NCBI GenBank assembly: GCA_002794785.1
Contig: NBBA01000022.1
Span: 248,001-312,000, forward strand
Length of the DNA: 64,000 nucleotides
Source of the DNA: Coniferiporia sulphurascens
Taxonomy: Eukaryota > Basidiomycota > Agaricomycetes > Hymenochaetales > Hymenochaetaceae
Direction: 5' to 3'
Part shown: piece by piece, positions 11,584-21,810 of the stretch
Position numbering within the stretch: the first letter of the stretch is position 1
Layout of the letters: every line of letters begins with the position of its first letter
Program-made: the position numbers and the translations under genes
The notes under the pieces: model-generated
The model's database searches: none
What the model was told of the DNA's origin: nothing
The model's input: the letters and a program-made list of their open reading frames with translations, nothing else

Positions 11584-11996
11584 GTCACCTATTCTCTCCA
11601 ATCATGTCCTCCACGAGTATGTAGTTCTAGCAAATTTGTCGTTCATCAGCCATGTTAATTAATAGTATTAATTCACGAATCTGACGATCTGGATCGCAGA
11701 TCAAAACTATTTGTGTCAAGACGACTCCTTCAAACAGGTTTCCCTATTTCTCGCCTTTAACTTGTTGGTACAGAATAAATACCATCCTATCCCGTATAAA
11801 AGACAGAAGCCCTCGCCTAGCGTGGGTTGCCAGATCCGAAGGAAATATGGAGTGGAGATGCTCTGGTCTGACAAGCTGGGCCCTTCTGCGATTATTAAAG
11901 CACAAAAGTACAATGCGGGGGCGAACACAACATTGGAAAAGAAGAGTACACAGAGAGAATAGGGATAAGAAAAAGGAGATGTTGATGTCAATCGAG

Positions 11997-13594
11997 CTAC
12001 GAATTTCTGTAAATCCGACGGATCCACCGACGTCTTCGTGTCACACCGGAAGCCGCCCACTCCGCCGCAGGTGAACTTCGCGGGTCCATCCAAGCATCAT
12101 TCGTGTAAACCCATCCATCTATAAAGGATTGAAGATAAGGCGTTTGACAGAACAGTATCAGGACGGACCTTCATCTGACTCAACGTCAGTCCAGGAGGCC
12201 TCAAGATCCTTTCGCCAATCTTCCGTCCCGACGAACGCCCATCCCGGCTCAAGCGCGAATGTGAGATTACTACTGTAAATTATCAGTAAAAGAAAACAAA
12301 ATTGCCATGAACGTCGAGCCAGGCCAAGAACGCAGCAAAGCATCACAAACCTGACGTCGCCGCCTTCTTCGGCGCCAGTTACACCCCAACCATCGCGTCC
12401 GCGCGTCCAGTCTTTCCGCTCTCCGGGTTTTAAGTGTGCTTTGCTAAATACTTGCGCGCCCCCAGCGCCCGAACCTAAGCGCTCGTTCTCCCATAGTTCG
12501 ACCTCGCGCAATTCACTTTTCCAGTGACGATCCTCGAGTCGGTCGTCGTCGACGAGCCGCGAGACACGCATGCGTACGCGCTTTATGTATGGCGCGAGGA
12601 GAACTGGAAGGCAAGCGCGAGAGAAGGGGTGTGTGAGCGCGAAAGGGCGAGTCCGGCAAAGATAAGTATAGGGCGCAGCGGTAAAAGCGGGAGGACGACG
12701 AGGAGCAGGATGAAAGTGACAATGGTAAAGGAGAGAATGCTATATGAGTAAGACGAGGAGAAAGTAAGGTGTGGAACAATTGTATATAGCACAATATCGT
12801 GTGCATCGGCCCTGCATTGACAGCTGGTGTTCAGAAAAAGGGGTAATCGAAGAGTGATCAAAATGCACGAACACACAGCCCATTAAGTTCTGGATGGCTT
12901 GCAAATTCGAAAACCATTCAGGGAGCCCTCAGCGGGCTGAGAGTATGGTGGCGGCTCCGGAGCGCCCACTAACCTTGAGGGGGATGGCTTACGAAGGGAG
13001 TGGGTGTTTAGAAATATTGAAATGAGAATGACATGTGGTAAGGTGAGCAGCAACCTTGGGAAGTAACCTTTGCCATGGTTCAGCCAAGCGGTGTCCGAGA
13101 AAAGCTTTGTACTAAGACTCACACACAAATGTGTACGCTGCCATCCAGGCCGAGGTGACCTTCCAGCCCTTCTTCCACATCAATATTTCTTCGATGCGGT
13201 CCTGCAGCCAAAACAGTGGACCGCTTCTCGACGCAAAGCGCCTGAAGTGTGCTGTCGTCGTTGGCAAACTCAACGGCTCGCGCGTTGATATTAAGTTGGG
13301 TGCCTTTCGAGGACTGCGCGGAGTAGGACCAGACACTGAGATTCCAGACGCTAAGATGGCACTGGGAATGTTGAAAGGCTGCCTCGTTGGCGATTGCGGG
13401 GGCGGGACGCGCGGAGGAGGGGCGACTGTTGAGAGCTCTGACTTTGGCGGGGACGTGGCGATTTTGAGCGAAGAATGGGAGGATTGCGCATCGAGACGCG
13501 TCGCATAGGAAGGTATTTGAACATAATCTAGTGAAGCGTAGTCCATAGCTTCAAGTTCAGACGTCGAGGGCGGGGACTCAAGAGGCGGATGCAT
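11997..13594 (-). CDS. PEX24/peroxin-ferlin domain membrane protein with two apparent frame breaks
   Basis: It resembles Pex24p/Pex28-30-type integral peroxisomal membrane proteins that control peroxisome size and ER contact. The order of segments is: disordered N-terminus, TAHFRRFASRSGPLFWLQDR, EEILMWKKGWKVTSAWMAAY, CYFPRLLLTLPHVILISIFL (membrane), AEGSLN-WFSNLQAIQNLMG, ADAHDIVLYTIVPHLTF, a hydrophobic run ending LPLRPILIFAGLA, then PFALTHPF-like sequence, MRVSRLVDDDRLEDRHW, EPGWAFVGTEDWRKDLEASW and the peroxin/ferlin C-terminal motif DGWVYTNDAWMDPR and RRRRWIRRIYR. Introns are GT-AG. Two joins need a single extra base: near 12913-12918 (SLN/WFSN) and near 12641-12649 (GLA/PFALTHPF). The start was set at ATG 13592-13594; an upstream exon is possible. 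It is either a young pseudogene or carries sequence errors. Confidence 0.75.
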
Positions 13595-13950
13595 ATGATT
13601 ATGCAATAACCTGAAGCCGCCCCGGCAACTGCCGTTGAAATGAGGTCACATCCCGACTCGGACGTTGTGGCTTCACCTTGTTCTTAATACTACTCCTTCA
13701 GCTCAAGACGCTCAAAACAGGATTTTCGATTCTCATAGTCTGAGCGGTGAGAAATGGAAAATTAATTGAGATACCACAGTAAATAATATACAGACGGCCA
13801 TGTCGGCCGCGCGGCTGGCGTTATCTTTAGTAGATCTACAATCGGGCGTGCTCAGTGGAACATCACTCCCATTATCGTGCCTCAGGAGTGCCTTAAGTTA
13901 CCGATTAATAAGAAATCAGGGTAAGGAACAGACGCGTGTATAGCAACGGA

Positions 13951-14896
13951 CTATGACATCCCGTATGGTGCATATTTCCAATACCTTTGGAAAACAATAA
14001 GTCAACGGATAAAAAAACCAGGGTCGTGGTTAGGGCATACCCGGGGTGTCTCATTGCTAGGACATATGGCACTACCACCTTGCGAAGGACCCAGGACATA
14101 GGTGGCCAAAAGTCTCTTATCTCAGGCGCGGTGTGACTGGCGTGAAGATTATGATTATGAGTTGCGTGCCCGGTAATCACTCAGGCTCACCCCCGCATGA
14201 ATGGAACGACAAGGAAGGGAGAGCCGGTCGACTTTGCGTGCTCTCCATAGCGGCTATTATCTCCTTAAGCTCAAGTTCGGTCATTTGCGCATCTCTAAGC
14301 TTTTCGGCTTCGACGTGTATCACCTCCTCATCGAGATGAGTGAACTTTTTTCAAATAACGTTAATAATACAACAAGTGAGGTAGAGGACTGGATGAACAA
14401 ACGAGAGTTTCTTTAGCATTTTGCATCAAGTCTTTCAACAATTTAGGATCGAATTTCGTGTGGTCGGCCTGCGCTTCGTGGATTATAGTAGCAAGCCGTT
14501 CAAGGAAGTCGTGGATGACCTTGTGTTGTTCCCTCTCTACCGAGAAGTCCATTTTCTCGCCAAGTAGCTTGAACACTGTAGCTTCCTGCGCCAAAGAAAA
14601 ATCAGTGACTGACTTCTCGATCAAATAACGAGTCGAGACCTCAGTGTCATGGTGGTGTTCAATTGACAATATCCATGCCTCGCAATAACCCAAGAAATTC
14701 GCAATGTCATGCTCGGGAGGATTATCAAGGAGGCAAATGATGGTCTCATATCCAAGCTTGTAAGTATCATGTGCTGCTCAATGATCATAGTAAACAAATG
14801 ATGACCATACGATGTCGCAACAGCAACTGAATAAATCGGCTTACCATTAATCATATTGTAGTGCAAAAGTTCGAAAGTATCCTCCGGTGCCGCCAT
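13951..14896 (-). CDS. Hemerythrin-like domain protein, copy 1
   Basis: A four-helix HHE/hemerythrin-like protein, presumably binding non-heme iron; its role in fungi is not established. It starts MAAPEDTFELLHYNMI at ATG 14894-14896. Spliced exons read HDTYKLGYETIICLL, FLGYCEAWILSIEHHHDTE, then EATVFKLLGEKMDFSVEREQ with HKVIHDFLERL, THLDEEVIHVEAEKL, DFWPPMSWVLRKVVVPYVLA and a terminal YWKYAPYGMS before TAG at 13951-13953. Candidate metal ligands are the His of HYNM, the HHHDTEE cluster, the paired His of EQHKVIH and HxDEExxH. At least four introns are shared in position with copy 2. About 240 residues. Confidence 0.8.
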
Positions 14897-15388
14897 GACT
14901 TCGATGGAGGCAGTGATGCGAGCGGGGCGGAGAGGCTGTATGTTCGCATCAAAAAGAAAGACGGGGATACTTACAGTATTTGCTACTAGACCAGGTCTTG
15001 GTAAGGATCTATTGAGATGCCGCAGCTCGTGGTCACGAGCCAGCCCGCTGGCTTATCCGGCATGCTTATGTAAGTTGGCGTCGCTAGAGTGTAGACGTCC
15101 GAAAGTCTATCGACTCCGGATTGTAGGTTCATATTGGGTGTTCCAGAACTTGAAGCACTGGCAGAGGGCAAACTGTACGAGGTATGAAACGCGATAGTCC
15201 GGTCTACGCAACCTCAGAACACTGTGAAAAGTATTTGGAGCGGCATGCCTGCGGTGACTAAATTAGCGATGGTACGCTATTAGGCTCGATCACCGCGCCC
15301 CTTAAACGTGCTTTATTACAGACCAAACAAAAGAGAACTAGGAACAGAAGAGAACATGATAACGAAAAATGGTATCCGCTCCTGCCTC
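14897..15388. other. Spacer between the two hemerythrin-like genes
   Basis: About 490 bases holding the promoter of copy 1 and the 3' end of copy 2. Open frames in it have no family resemblance or splice support. Confidence 0.4.
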
Positions 15389-16329
15389 CTACGACATTGC
15401 GTGCGGTGCGTACTTCCAGTACCTTCGAAGTACAAATAAATTAACAGACAAATAATCGGGGGTGATTCAGGACATACCCGTAATGCCTCATTGCCAAGAC
15501 GTATGGTACAATCACCTTGCGAAGGAACCAAGGCAAGGGAGGCCAAACGTCTTTTAATTCCGGCGGAGTATGACTGATATAGGGGCCATGACTGTGAGCT
15601 TGCGCTTTGGTGATTGTACGAGTTATAATTCTCACCTCCGCATGAATGGAAGAATGAGGTAAGAATCCCCATGAGATCTCACGTACGCTCCCATGGCGAC
15701 TATCAGGTCCTTAATATCGTCTTCGGTAATCTGTGCGCTTTTCAGCTTCTCTGCTTCGAGGTGCACTACCTCTTCATCAAAGTGGGTGAACTGCGACAGG
15801 AATTAGTGCCACAAATAAATGAAAGGCGAGAGAAACACACCAAGGCATCTTTAGAAGTCTCCATTAAATCCTTCATCGCATCAGAGTTGAACTTGGTATA
15901 ATCGAGCTGCACTTCTCCGATCATGGCAAGAAACTGTTCAAGGAAACTGTGAACAGCCCTGTGTTGCTCCTGCTCAACCGAGAAGTCCATCTTCTTGCCG
16001 AGTAACGGGAACACTGTGGCTTCCTACACCAGGGAGTTAGTAACTGGTGTCTCCGGGGACTGGAAAGCTGAACCTCAGTGTCGTGGTGGTGCACAATCGA
16101 CAGAGCCCATGCTTCGCAATAGCCCAAGAAGTTACCGATATCCTGTTCAGGAGGATTTTTAAGGAGCGAGATGATGGTCTCATAGCCCAATTTGAAGGTA
16201 TTGTGTGCTGTTCAACAAGCGTGGTCAAACAATGCATTTACACGCAGACTTCAATGATAGGGAGATTCCATGCTCACCTTGAATCATATTGTAGTGTATA
16301 AGTGGGTAATAATCTTTCTGTGCCGCCAT
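15389..16329 (-). CDS. Hemerythrin-like domain protein, copy 2
   Basis: A tandem paralogue of the preceding gene with the same exon order. It starts MAAQKDYYPLIHYNMI at ATG 16327-16329, then KLGYETIISLLKNPP, IGNFLGYCEAWALSIVHHHD, EEATVFPLLGKKMDFSVEQ with QHRAVHSFLEQF, THFDEEVVHLEAEKLKSAQI, DVWPPLPWFLRKVIVPYVLA, and a final YWKYAP exon ending in TAG at 15389-15391. All candidate iron ligands of the HHE bundle are kept. Sequence differs from copy 1 at many positions, so the duplication is not recent. The start lies about 110 bases from the right retroposon, which may therefore sit in its promoter. Confidence 0.8.
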
Positions 16330-16442
16330 GATTTCAGTGGAAGCAAAAACGAACGAGGATGGGGGGATCAAGAGAGTGCGTCAGACCGGGAGTACAAGCG
16401 GGGGTGAGGTTCATCATTATAACTGCATCCGTAGCGTGCTGC

Positions 16443-16455
16443 ATCGGACGACTGA
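16443..16455 (+). repeat. 13-base duplication half (type 2) at right retroposon 5' end
   Basis: Reads ATCGGACGACTGA directly before the 5' end of the right copy and matches 8381-8393, the 3' flank of the left copy. Confidence 0.85.
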
Positions 16456-17307
16456 CGCCAGTCACCGGACCCCTTGACCTCTAACCACCATCATGTCACC
16501 CAGCGCACATCCACCTGCACCACCCCTAAACTCCCTGGGTTAACCACCCACACCAGTCTCCCTCACAGTAGACATCCGTCGAGCTGTTTTTTCGGCCTTG
16601 TTCATCATTCCACTCCCCTTTCCCCCCATCCCCCCATGCCCCCTTCTATTCCTTCACCTCCCGGTGCCAAACTTCAAAACCAATACCACATATGAACCTT
16701 TCAACCTCGTCAACGAAAATCAGCACATATTAGAATGGGCCATACGCCAGTACAAACTACAGGTTATCAGCATTATTGACCAACCACACAATTCACGACA
16801 TATCTTTCTCTACCGAGAACACCTCAACCTTTATGGCCCATGCATGGACTTAACATCAGTCCTCCTACAATTCGCAGTCAACCTCACACCTCATGGCAAC
16901 CTGCCCCTAGCCTCATGCACACATGCCGCTCCAAGCGCTGTCACGTCACCCCTCTCAGAGTCACAAATCTCGGACATTAAACAATTCAAACCACACCCAC
17001 CCACACATCACAAAAAATCGAGTAGTTTCTCCCACCTTACACATTCAGCATTAGCCATCATAGAATCCATAAAACCGCCACCCCCTCCTACACAATTTGT
17101 TCTTCCAATTCATATCCCACCTGACAAAATCATTTAGTTACTTCCGACCACAAAACTTCCTACCCATCCATCGCCTTAAGCCCAGAAACTTTATACCTTG
17201 TTAATCTCCTCTGACACTACACTTCATATGGTCTCATATCCGCGTCTTTTACTATGTAATGTAGCGGTATACAAATGCAGAATTTAAAAAAAAAAAAAAA
17301 AAAAAAA
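16456..17307 (+). mobile_element. Poly(A)-tailed retroposon, right copy
   Basis: Starts CGCCAGTCACCGGA and then joins the sequence shared with the left copy at CCCCTTGACC, so its 5' end is 14 bases longer. It ends in about 23 consecutive A residues (17285-17307). The internal 179-codon frame (16598-17137) is identical at protein level to the left copy but lacks an ATG at its N-terminus. Near identity over ~0.8 kb means recent spread or gene conversion between the copies. Confidence 0.85.
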
Positions 17308-17320
17308 GATACTAGAACGC
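17308..17320 (+). repeat. 13-base duplication half (type 1) at right retroposon 3' end
   Basis: Reads GATACTAGAACGC right after the poly(A) tail and matches 9227-9239, the 5' flank of the left copy. Confidence 0.85.
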
Positions 17321-17712
17321 ACAGCATCCATATATGATTGGAAAGAGGGCTAATTACGATTCAATTACTAGGGGTCGACATCAGCCAGATCCCTTCGTTG
17401 ATAAGTACAGGTCAAGTCGTGTATGGTCATGGGGTAGAAGGGAGCATGAAGTTCTGAACAGCCTCCCCTGGATAAGCAAAATTTGTTTGAAATTTTTTGA
17501 GAAGCAGCAGATTGCGACGTGATGGCAGTATGAAGCCTGGACACGCGCCGTACAGCCAGGTGGGAATCGGAGCTCTCTGATTGCGAAATTATTCATACAG
17601 ACTTACAGAAAGCTGATAAGTGAGGTATCCGTGCGAGAAATCAATCCTGGCACCAGTTAAGTATACAATTCCAGTGCCGTCGTACGAAGCACAATATACG
17701 GTGGTCTCGGGC
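17321..17712. other. Intergenic
   Basis: Nothing recognisable between the right retroposon and the stop codon of the Ysc84-domain gene. Confidence 0.4.
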
Positions 17713-18845
17713 ACTCAGATCCCATACCCATGACGTTCTTCTGCGTCGAAGACCATCTGCCCCGTACCTGGTCCACCCTGACCCATGGGCAAGTGTTCTC
17801 CCGAAGCAGTTGGTACGTATGCTTCACCCGGTAGCCCGGTCTCGTCCAGTCCCTCCGCAGCCTCGATGATCTCGTATAGCCGCGACGCGATTTCGGGTGG
17901 CGGTACGCGACCACCGAGGATATCACGCGCGGGAATAGAGGAGCCGTAGAAATCGCGGTTCGCATCCTTGCGCTCGATAAGTACTGTCCCTTCAAGCGAA
18001 AGTCCGGCGAAGAGTCCTTAGTAAGATGAATTAGTTTAGAGTCTAGACACTTAAAGTGGTTTATGGATAAGGGTTAAGCGAACCTTTTGATTTCGAGTAC
18101 GAGAACATAGGCGCGGGATGTGCTAAGCTCGCCTGCACGCTACCGCCCGTACCGATGGGGCCCGCAGCTGCACTGATGTTTCCACCAATGGTTACATTCC
18201 CGCCCATTGAGAACGCGCGAACCGCATCTTCGCTGTTGAGCACAACCACAAAGTCCGTAATGTCTGCTCCAACCTGGAGACCCCAGCCAACGCCACCCGT
18301 TGCGATACACGACGGGGCAGACCATGAGCCATCAGGAAGTCGCGCTATTACCAGTCCGGACCCTGCTTTCCCTGAAAATACGAAACCGGCTTTAAGGACT
18401 TGGAATACGGCGAGGCCTGGCAGGGAAAGACGTCTACGCGTTAGTGTTTCAAGCCATTTCATATGAGCGGATGAGCGGATTTACACACCTCGTGCACGTT
18501 GTAAGACGGCCTTCGGTACTGCGTTAAGAGCCGACTCCGGTTGCTCGGGGTCCGCTGGTGAGAATCAAGTCCGTCAAGTCTGGTTTCGACAAACCGCTTT
18601 GTCGATATAACGCGTACCGAGGAAACTCTGCAAGATCTTTGCTGCCTTCTCAGACTCGCCCGGAAGACTGAAACCCTGCACAAAACCCTTCGACTCTGAC
18701 GCCACCTTGTTTCCTGCGTTGCTCATAAATGCAGATGCCTGCATCCCTGCCTGTCGCGCCTCGGTAAAGACGGGAAAATGGCACAAGAGCAGGCTAGACA
18801 ACAAACCTTCTCCGCACCCTTTCTAAACTTCTGGAGCATCGACAT
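17713..18845 (-). CDS. Ysc84/SH3YL1-type (SYLF/DUF500) lipid- and actin-binding protein
   Basis: SYLF-domain proteins bind phosphoinositides and actin and work at endocytic sites. The first exon encodes MSMLQKFRKGAEK (ATG 18843-18845) and is followed by an intron and AGMQASAFMSNAGNKVASE. The core SYLF signature is clear: RGLAVFQVLKAGFVFSGKAG, SGLVIARLPDGSWSAPSCIA, GGVGWGLQVGADITDFVVVL, MGGNVTIGGNISAAAGPIG, then FSYSKSKGLFAGLSLEGTVL and RDFYGSSIPARDILGG. It ends HGYGI at TGA 17713-17715. Unlike yeast Ysc84 no SH3 domain follows, so this is a SYLF-only protein of roughly 300 residues. Four or more exons. Confidence 0.88.
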
Positions 18846-19088
18846 CGTTGCAAACGCTATTTATAGCTCTCGCTGTTGTTGTCGTCGTCGCTATTGTTGA
18901 GGGGTATGTGATGATTGATTTGAACCAAGGATGCTGCTCTAGGTGGTACTACTTGAGCTGAGCCGGTCACGTACGTCACTCTGCACTGCCAATCTCGTGA
19001 CACCCGGCGGATGCAAAGTCAGCCACAAACGTAGAGGAAAATATATGGTTTAACGTAGAGGATATTATACATAGTACATAAAGCACGT

Positions 19089-21398
19089 CTAGAAGTACTT
19101 GTCCCAGAAGCCCTTCGTCGCATTATTATTCGCCGACCACTCTTCTAGCCCAAGGAGCTTCATCACGAGACCATATACCTGGACGTTCTCAAAGCCTTCC
19201 ATCACGTACGCGGAATCTTGAATGGAATGCCATCCTGGGTCACTCCTCTTGCCAAGAGAACTGAACATAGAAAGGGAGGATGAGCGCTTGTTGTGTACAT
19301 CTTTCACGTTCGTGGAGAACGGGCCGTGCGCCACAAACGTCGCAAACATTGACGGTTCCTTGTTGTCATAGCCATGATTCTGCTCCGAGTAATAAGCAAA
19401 AGCTGAAGGATATAACACCAGCGTCGTGAAAGTCTTACCCCTTTGGACAATCCGTCATCCCCCTCTTCTCGTGTCGTAAGCGCATACCCGATCTTGGGTA
19501 CAACATATATAGGGGCGATTCGGTAGTTATTCGCAAAATGATACCTTTCGGGCATCGTTTCGGTAGTGTAAACATCAAACTTCTCAGAATTCTCCGAGGC
19601 GGCTTTGAGAAGGATATCGAGATAGCGTGTAGAGTTGCATTTGCTGGAGAAACGAAGACCCTTGCTTGGCCAACCTAAAAAAAAGTCCTTTAGCCTCGCG
19701 TGGGATGCGAGAAGTCTAGTCGCTCACCATCTTCATGCTCAATAAAGGCGATCCCTTCATCACCAAGGATATCATCAAGGTAGACCAGCTCCGGATGACT
19801 CGTATCAGTCATGCCGTGGTCACTAACGAAGACAACGTCGACGATTTCCGTCAAGTTGCGAGCGATGAGCTGATCATACAGGTCTTTTGCGAATGTATCG
19901 ACATATTTCAAAGTATTCTAGGAGTAGCAATATCGCAGTAAGCATCCTCGTCTGTACCCACATAATAAAAGTGACGTACATTAACGAGTATTGAGTTCGG
20001 ACCAGTGAGGTGGCCGGCCTGGTCCAATGATGGCTCATAGGCTAGTGAATAATGTATAAGAAGACCAGTACTCCAACAAGTCTCGTTCGCTTACCAGTAA
20101 TCAACTGGGGTCTATCTTTCAACGGCAGGTCAATCCATCGCATGATCTGGTCAAGTTTGTCGCCCAAAGATACTTTATCCTAAAGTCGCAGAATAGCGTG
20201 TCAGAATAATTCCCAGTCCAGCACCTGGGCTAACTCACCTTCCAGGGAACGAAGTACGTTGGCGATGCACCCGATACAGTTCTCGGAGGACCAGGCCTAG
20301 CCAAGTCTAACTCGGGATGCCTCGAAAGTGAAATAAGGACGCTCACCACATGAGGTTCGCTGAGATGACGCCCGCACGACCTGTCGTTTCCCACATCTAA
20401 GAATAATGTGGTAAATAAATTTCATATAAATCGTCGGTCAACAAACGCAGACTGCACTCACCGGCTCACCAAACCACCATGATGAGACCCACGTTGAGGT
20501 CTCCTTGTTATAATGAAACTCGGAATTCGTGTGGGGATCCCAAAAGTTCTGTCAATCGCAAATAGTCGTAAATAATCCAGCTGACGCAGAGTCAGACGAA
20601 GTGTAACGTACATTAGCTACAATCCCGTGAGATTCTGCATAGAGCCCCGTCCTATTTGATTTAAGAGACTGGTCATCTTACTCAGAGTGAGAATGGTAAT
20701 TACATCAGTGCCCAGTGATTTCTTGGTATGACAACGTCCGTAAATATAGATCGCGATGATCAAGTTTAGGCGGGTACTTACGGGAAAGTCAGCGTCTGGT
20801 GCAAGAGTCCCATCCCCTTAAGTACAACTATGCAGCATTATCAATTTACTTGATACGTACCGGAAATATGGGTTTCATATACTTCGCCCGTAGCCCCTTC
20901 TTGCTTATGTCTAGTAAGTGCGGCGTCAGACCACGATCAAGGTAATCAGCTCTATTCAACTATTTCGTTAGAAAGTGGAGTCTAGAATAAGGAGAAAACT
21001 CACCTTAGACCATCTATTGAAACGAGCAACACCGTCCTCTTGAAGTCATGTGTTCCATTCGACCGCAGCTCGCCTCCTACAAACTGCGAGTTTGGGTGCG
21101 TCTTGTTGCGAGTGCCCACGCTGGAATTCAGGAATGGTGACGCTAACGCCGCGCCCAGAAGCAGGAGGATAAGCACAGCGCAGACCACAGCTACACGAGT
21201 GCGAGACCATTGTGTATCGTCTTTCCTGTCGAACCAGCCAAGTAGACCTCTGCCCGTCTTCTCTTCACGGTCCAGCTTGCCAGAGGACTGTACACCAGAA
21301 AGCAGCCCACGCAGCTCGAGGTTATCATCCTGCTCATCAGCTTCAGCAGGATGCACATCCTTCGATGTGCTTGGAAGAATGTCTGCCGCGCGCGCCAT
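19089..21398 (-). CDS. Type II membrane nucleotide pyrophosphatase/phosphodiesterase (ENPP family)
   Basis: ENPP enzymes hydrolyse phosphodiester or pyrophosphate bonds with two zinc ions and a threonine nucleophile. Residues 1-67 are cytosolic and acidic, 68-86 form a signal anchor (VAVVCAVLILLLLGAALA), and the rest would be luminal or extracellular. Catalytic features: LLVSIDGLRADYL (metal Asp), PTLTFPNHWALMTGLYAESH (nucleophile Thr in TFPNH), YEPSLDQAGH (Asp, His), VVFVSDHGMTD (Asp, His) and NHGYDN (last metal His), so all six metal ligands are visible. The C-terminus ends FWDKYF at TAG 19089. The gene is split into many small exons; the nucleophile motif is spread over exons of 14 bases (20782-20795) and 18 bases (20704-20721). 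No break was found. Confidence 0.9.
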
Positions 21399-21810
21399 CC
21401 TGCGGCGAGTGGTGGAAGGTCACAAAGCGGAAGCGGAGAGGAAGCAACGGTTGGAGCGTTCGCTAAATCAATAACTGATAGGTAACTAATTACCTTTCCA
21501 GGATGTCGATCATCATTGTCAGCATATTATGCTGAGAGAGCTTTCCAAAGGAAGTAAGCTGCCTTTATGAACGGACTCGGGTCCTCCACCGCCGCGTCCA
21601 GCGTGAGCGGGTACTCATTGTGTGAACTAGTCGTTAAATAAAAGCCGTCATATTAAATAATATGTCCAAATATTAAAATAACTAATTATAGAGCATCGCT
21701 TGCTCCGGTGTCCATTTCAAGTTCGCGTCGACAGGATGTGCTCGGTCCAGAGAAACTCGATAAACGGATGGTCAAATGTGGGTATTCGGGAGACCGATCG
21801 CGCGAAGTAG
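21399..21810. other. Intergenic between phosphodiesterase start and DHHC gene stop
   Basis: AT-rich in part (21640-21690). It should contain the phosphodiesterase promoter; no defined element was recognised. Confidence 0.4.

Noticed and set aside
11716..12093. 125-codon minus frame and its plus counterpart
   Set aside because: The region is the last intron and exon of the PEX24-like gene (DGWVYTNDAW exon) in another frame.
16598..17137. Treating the retroposon frame as a normal host gene
   Set aside because: There is no initiating ATG, it occurs in two identical mobile copies, and no known domain is present.
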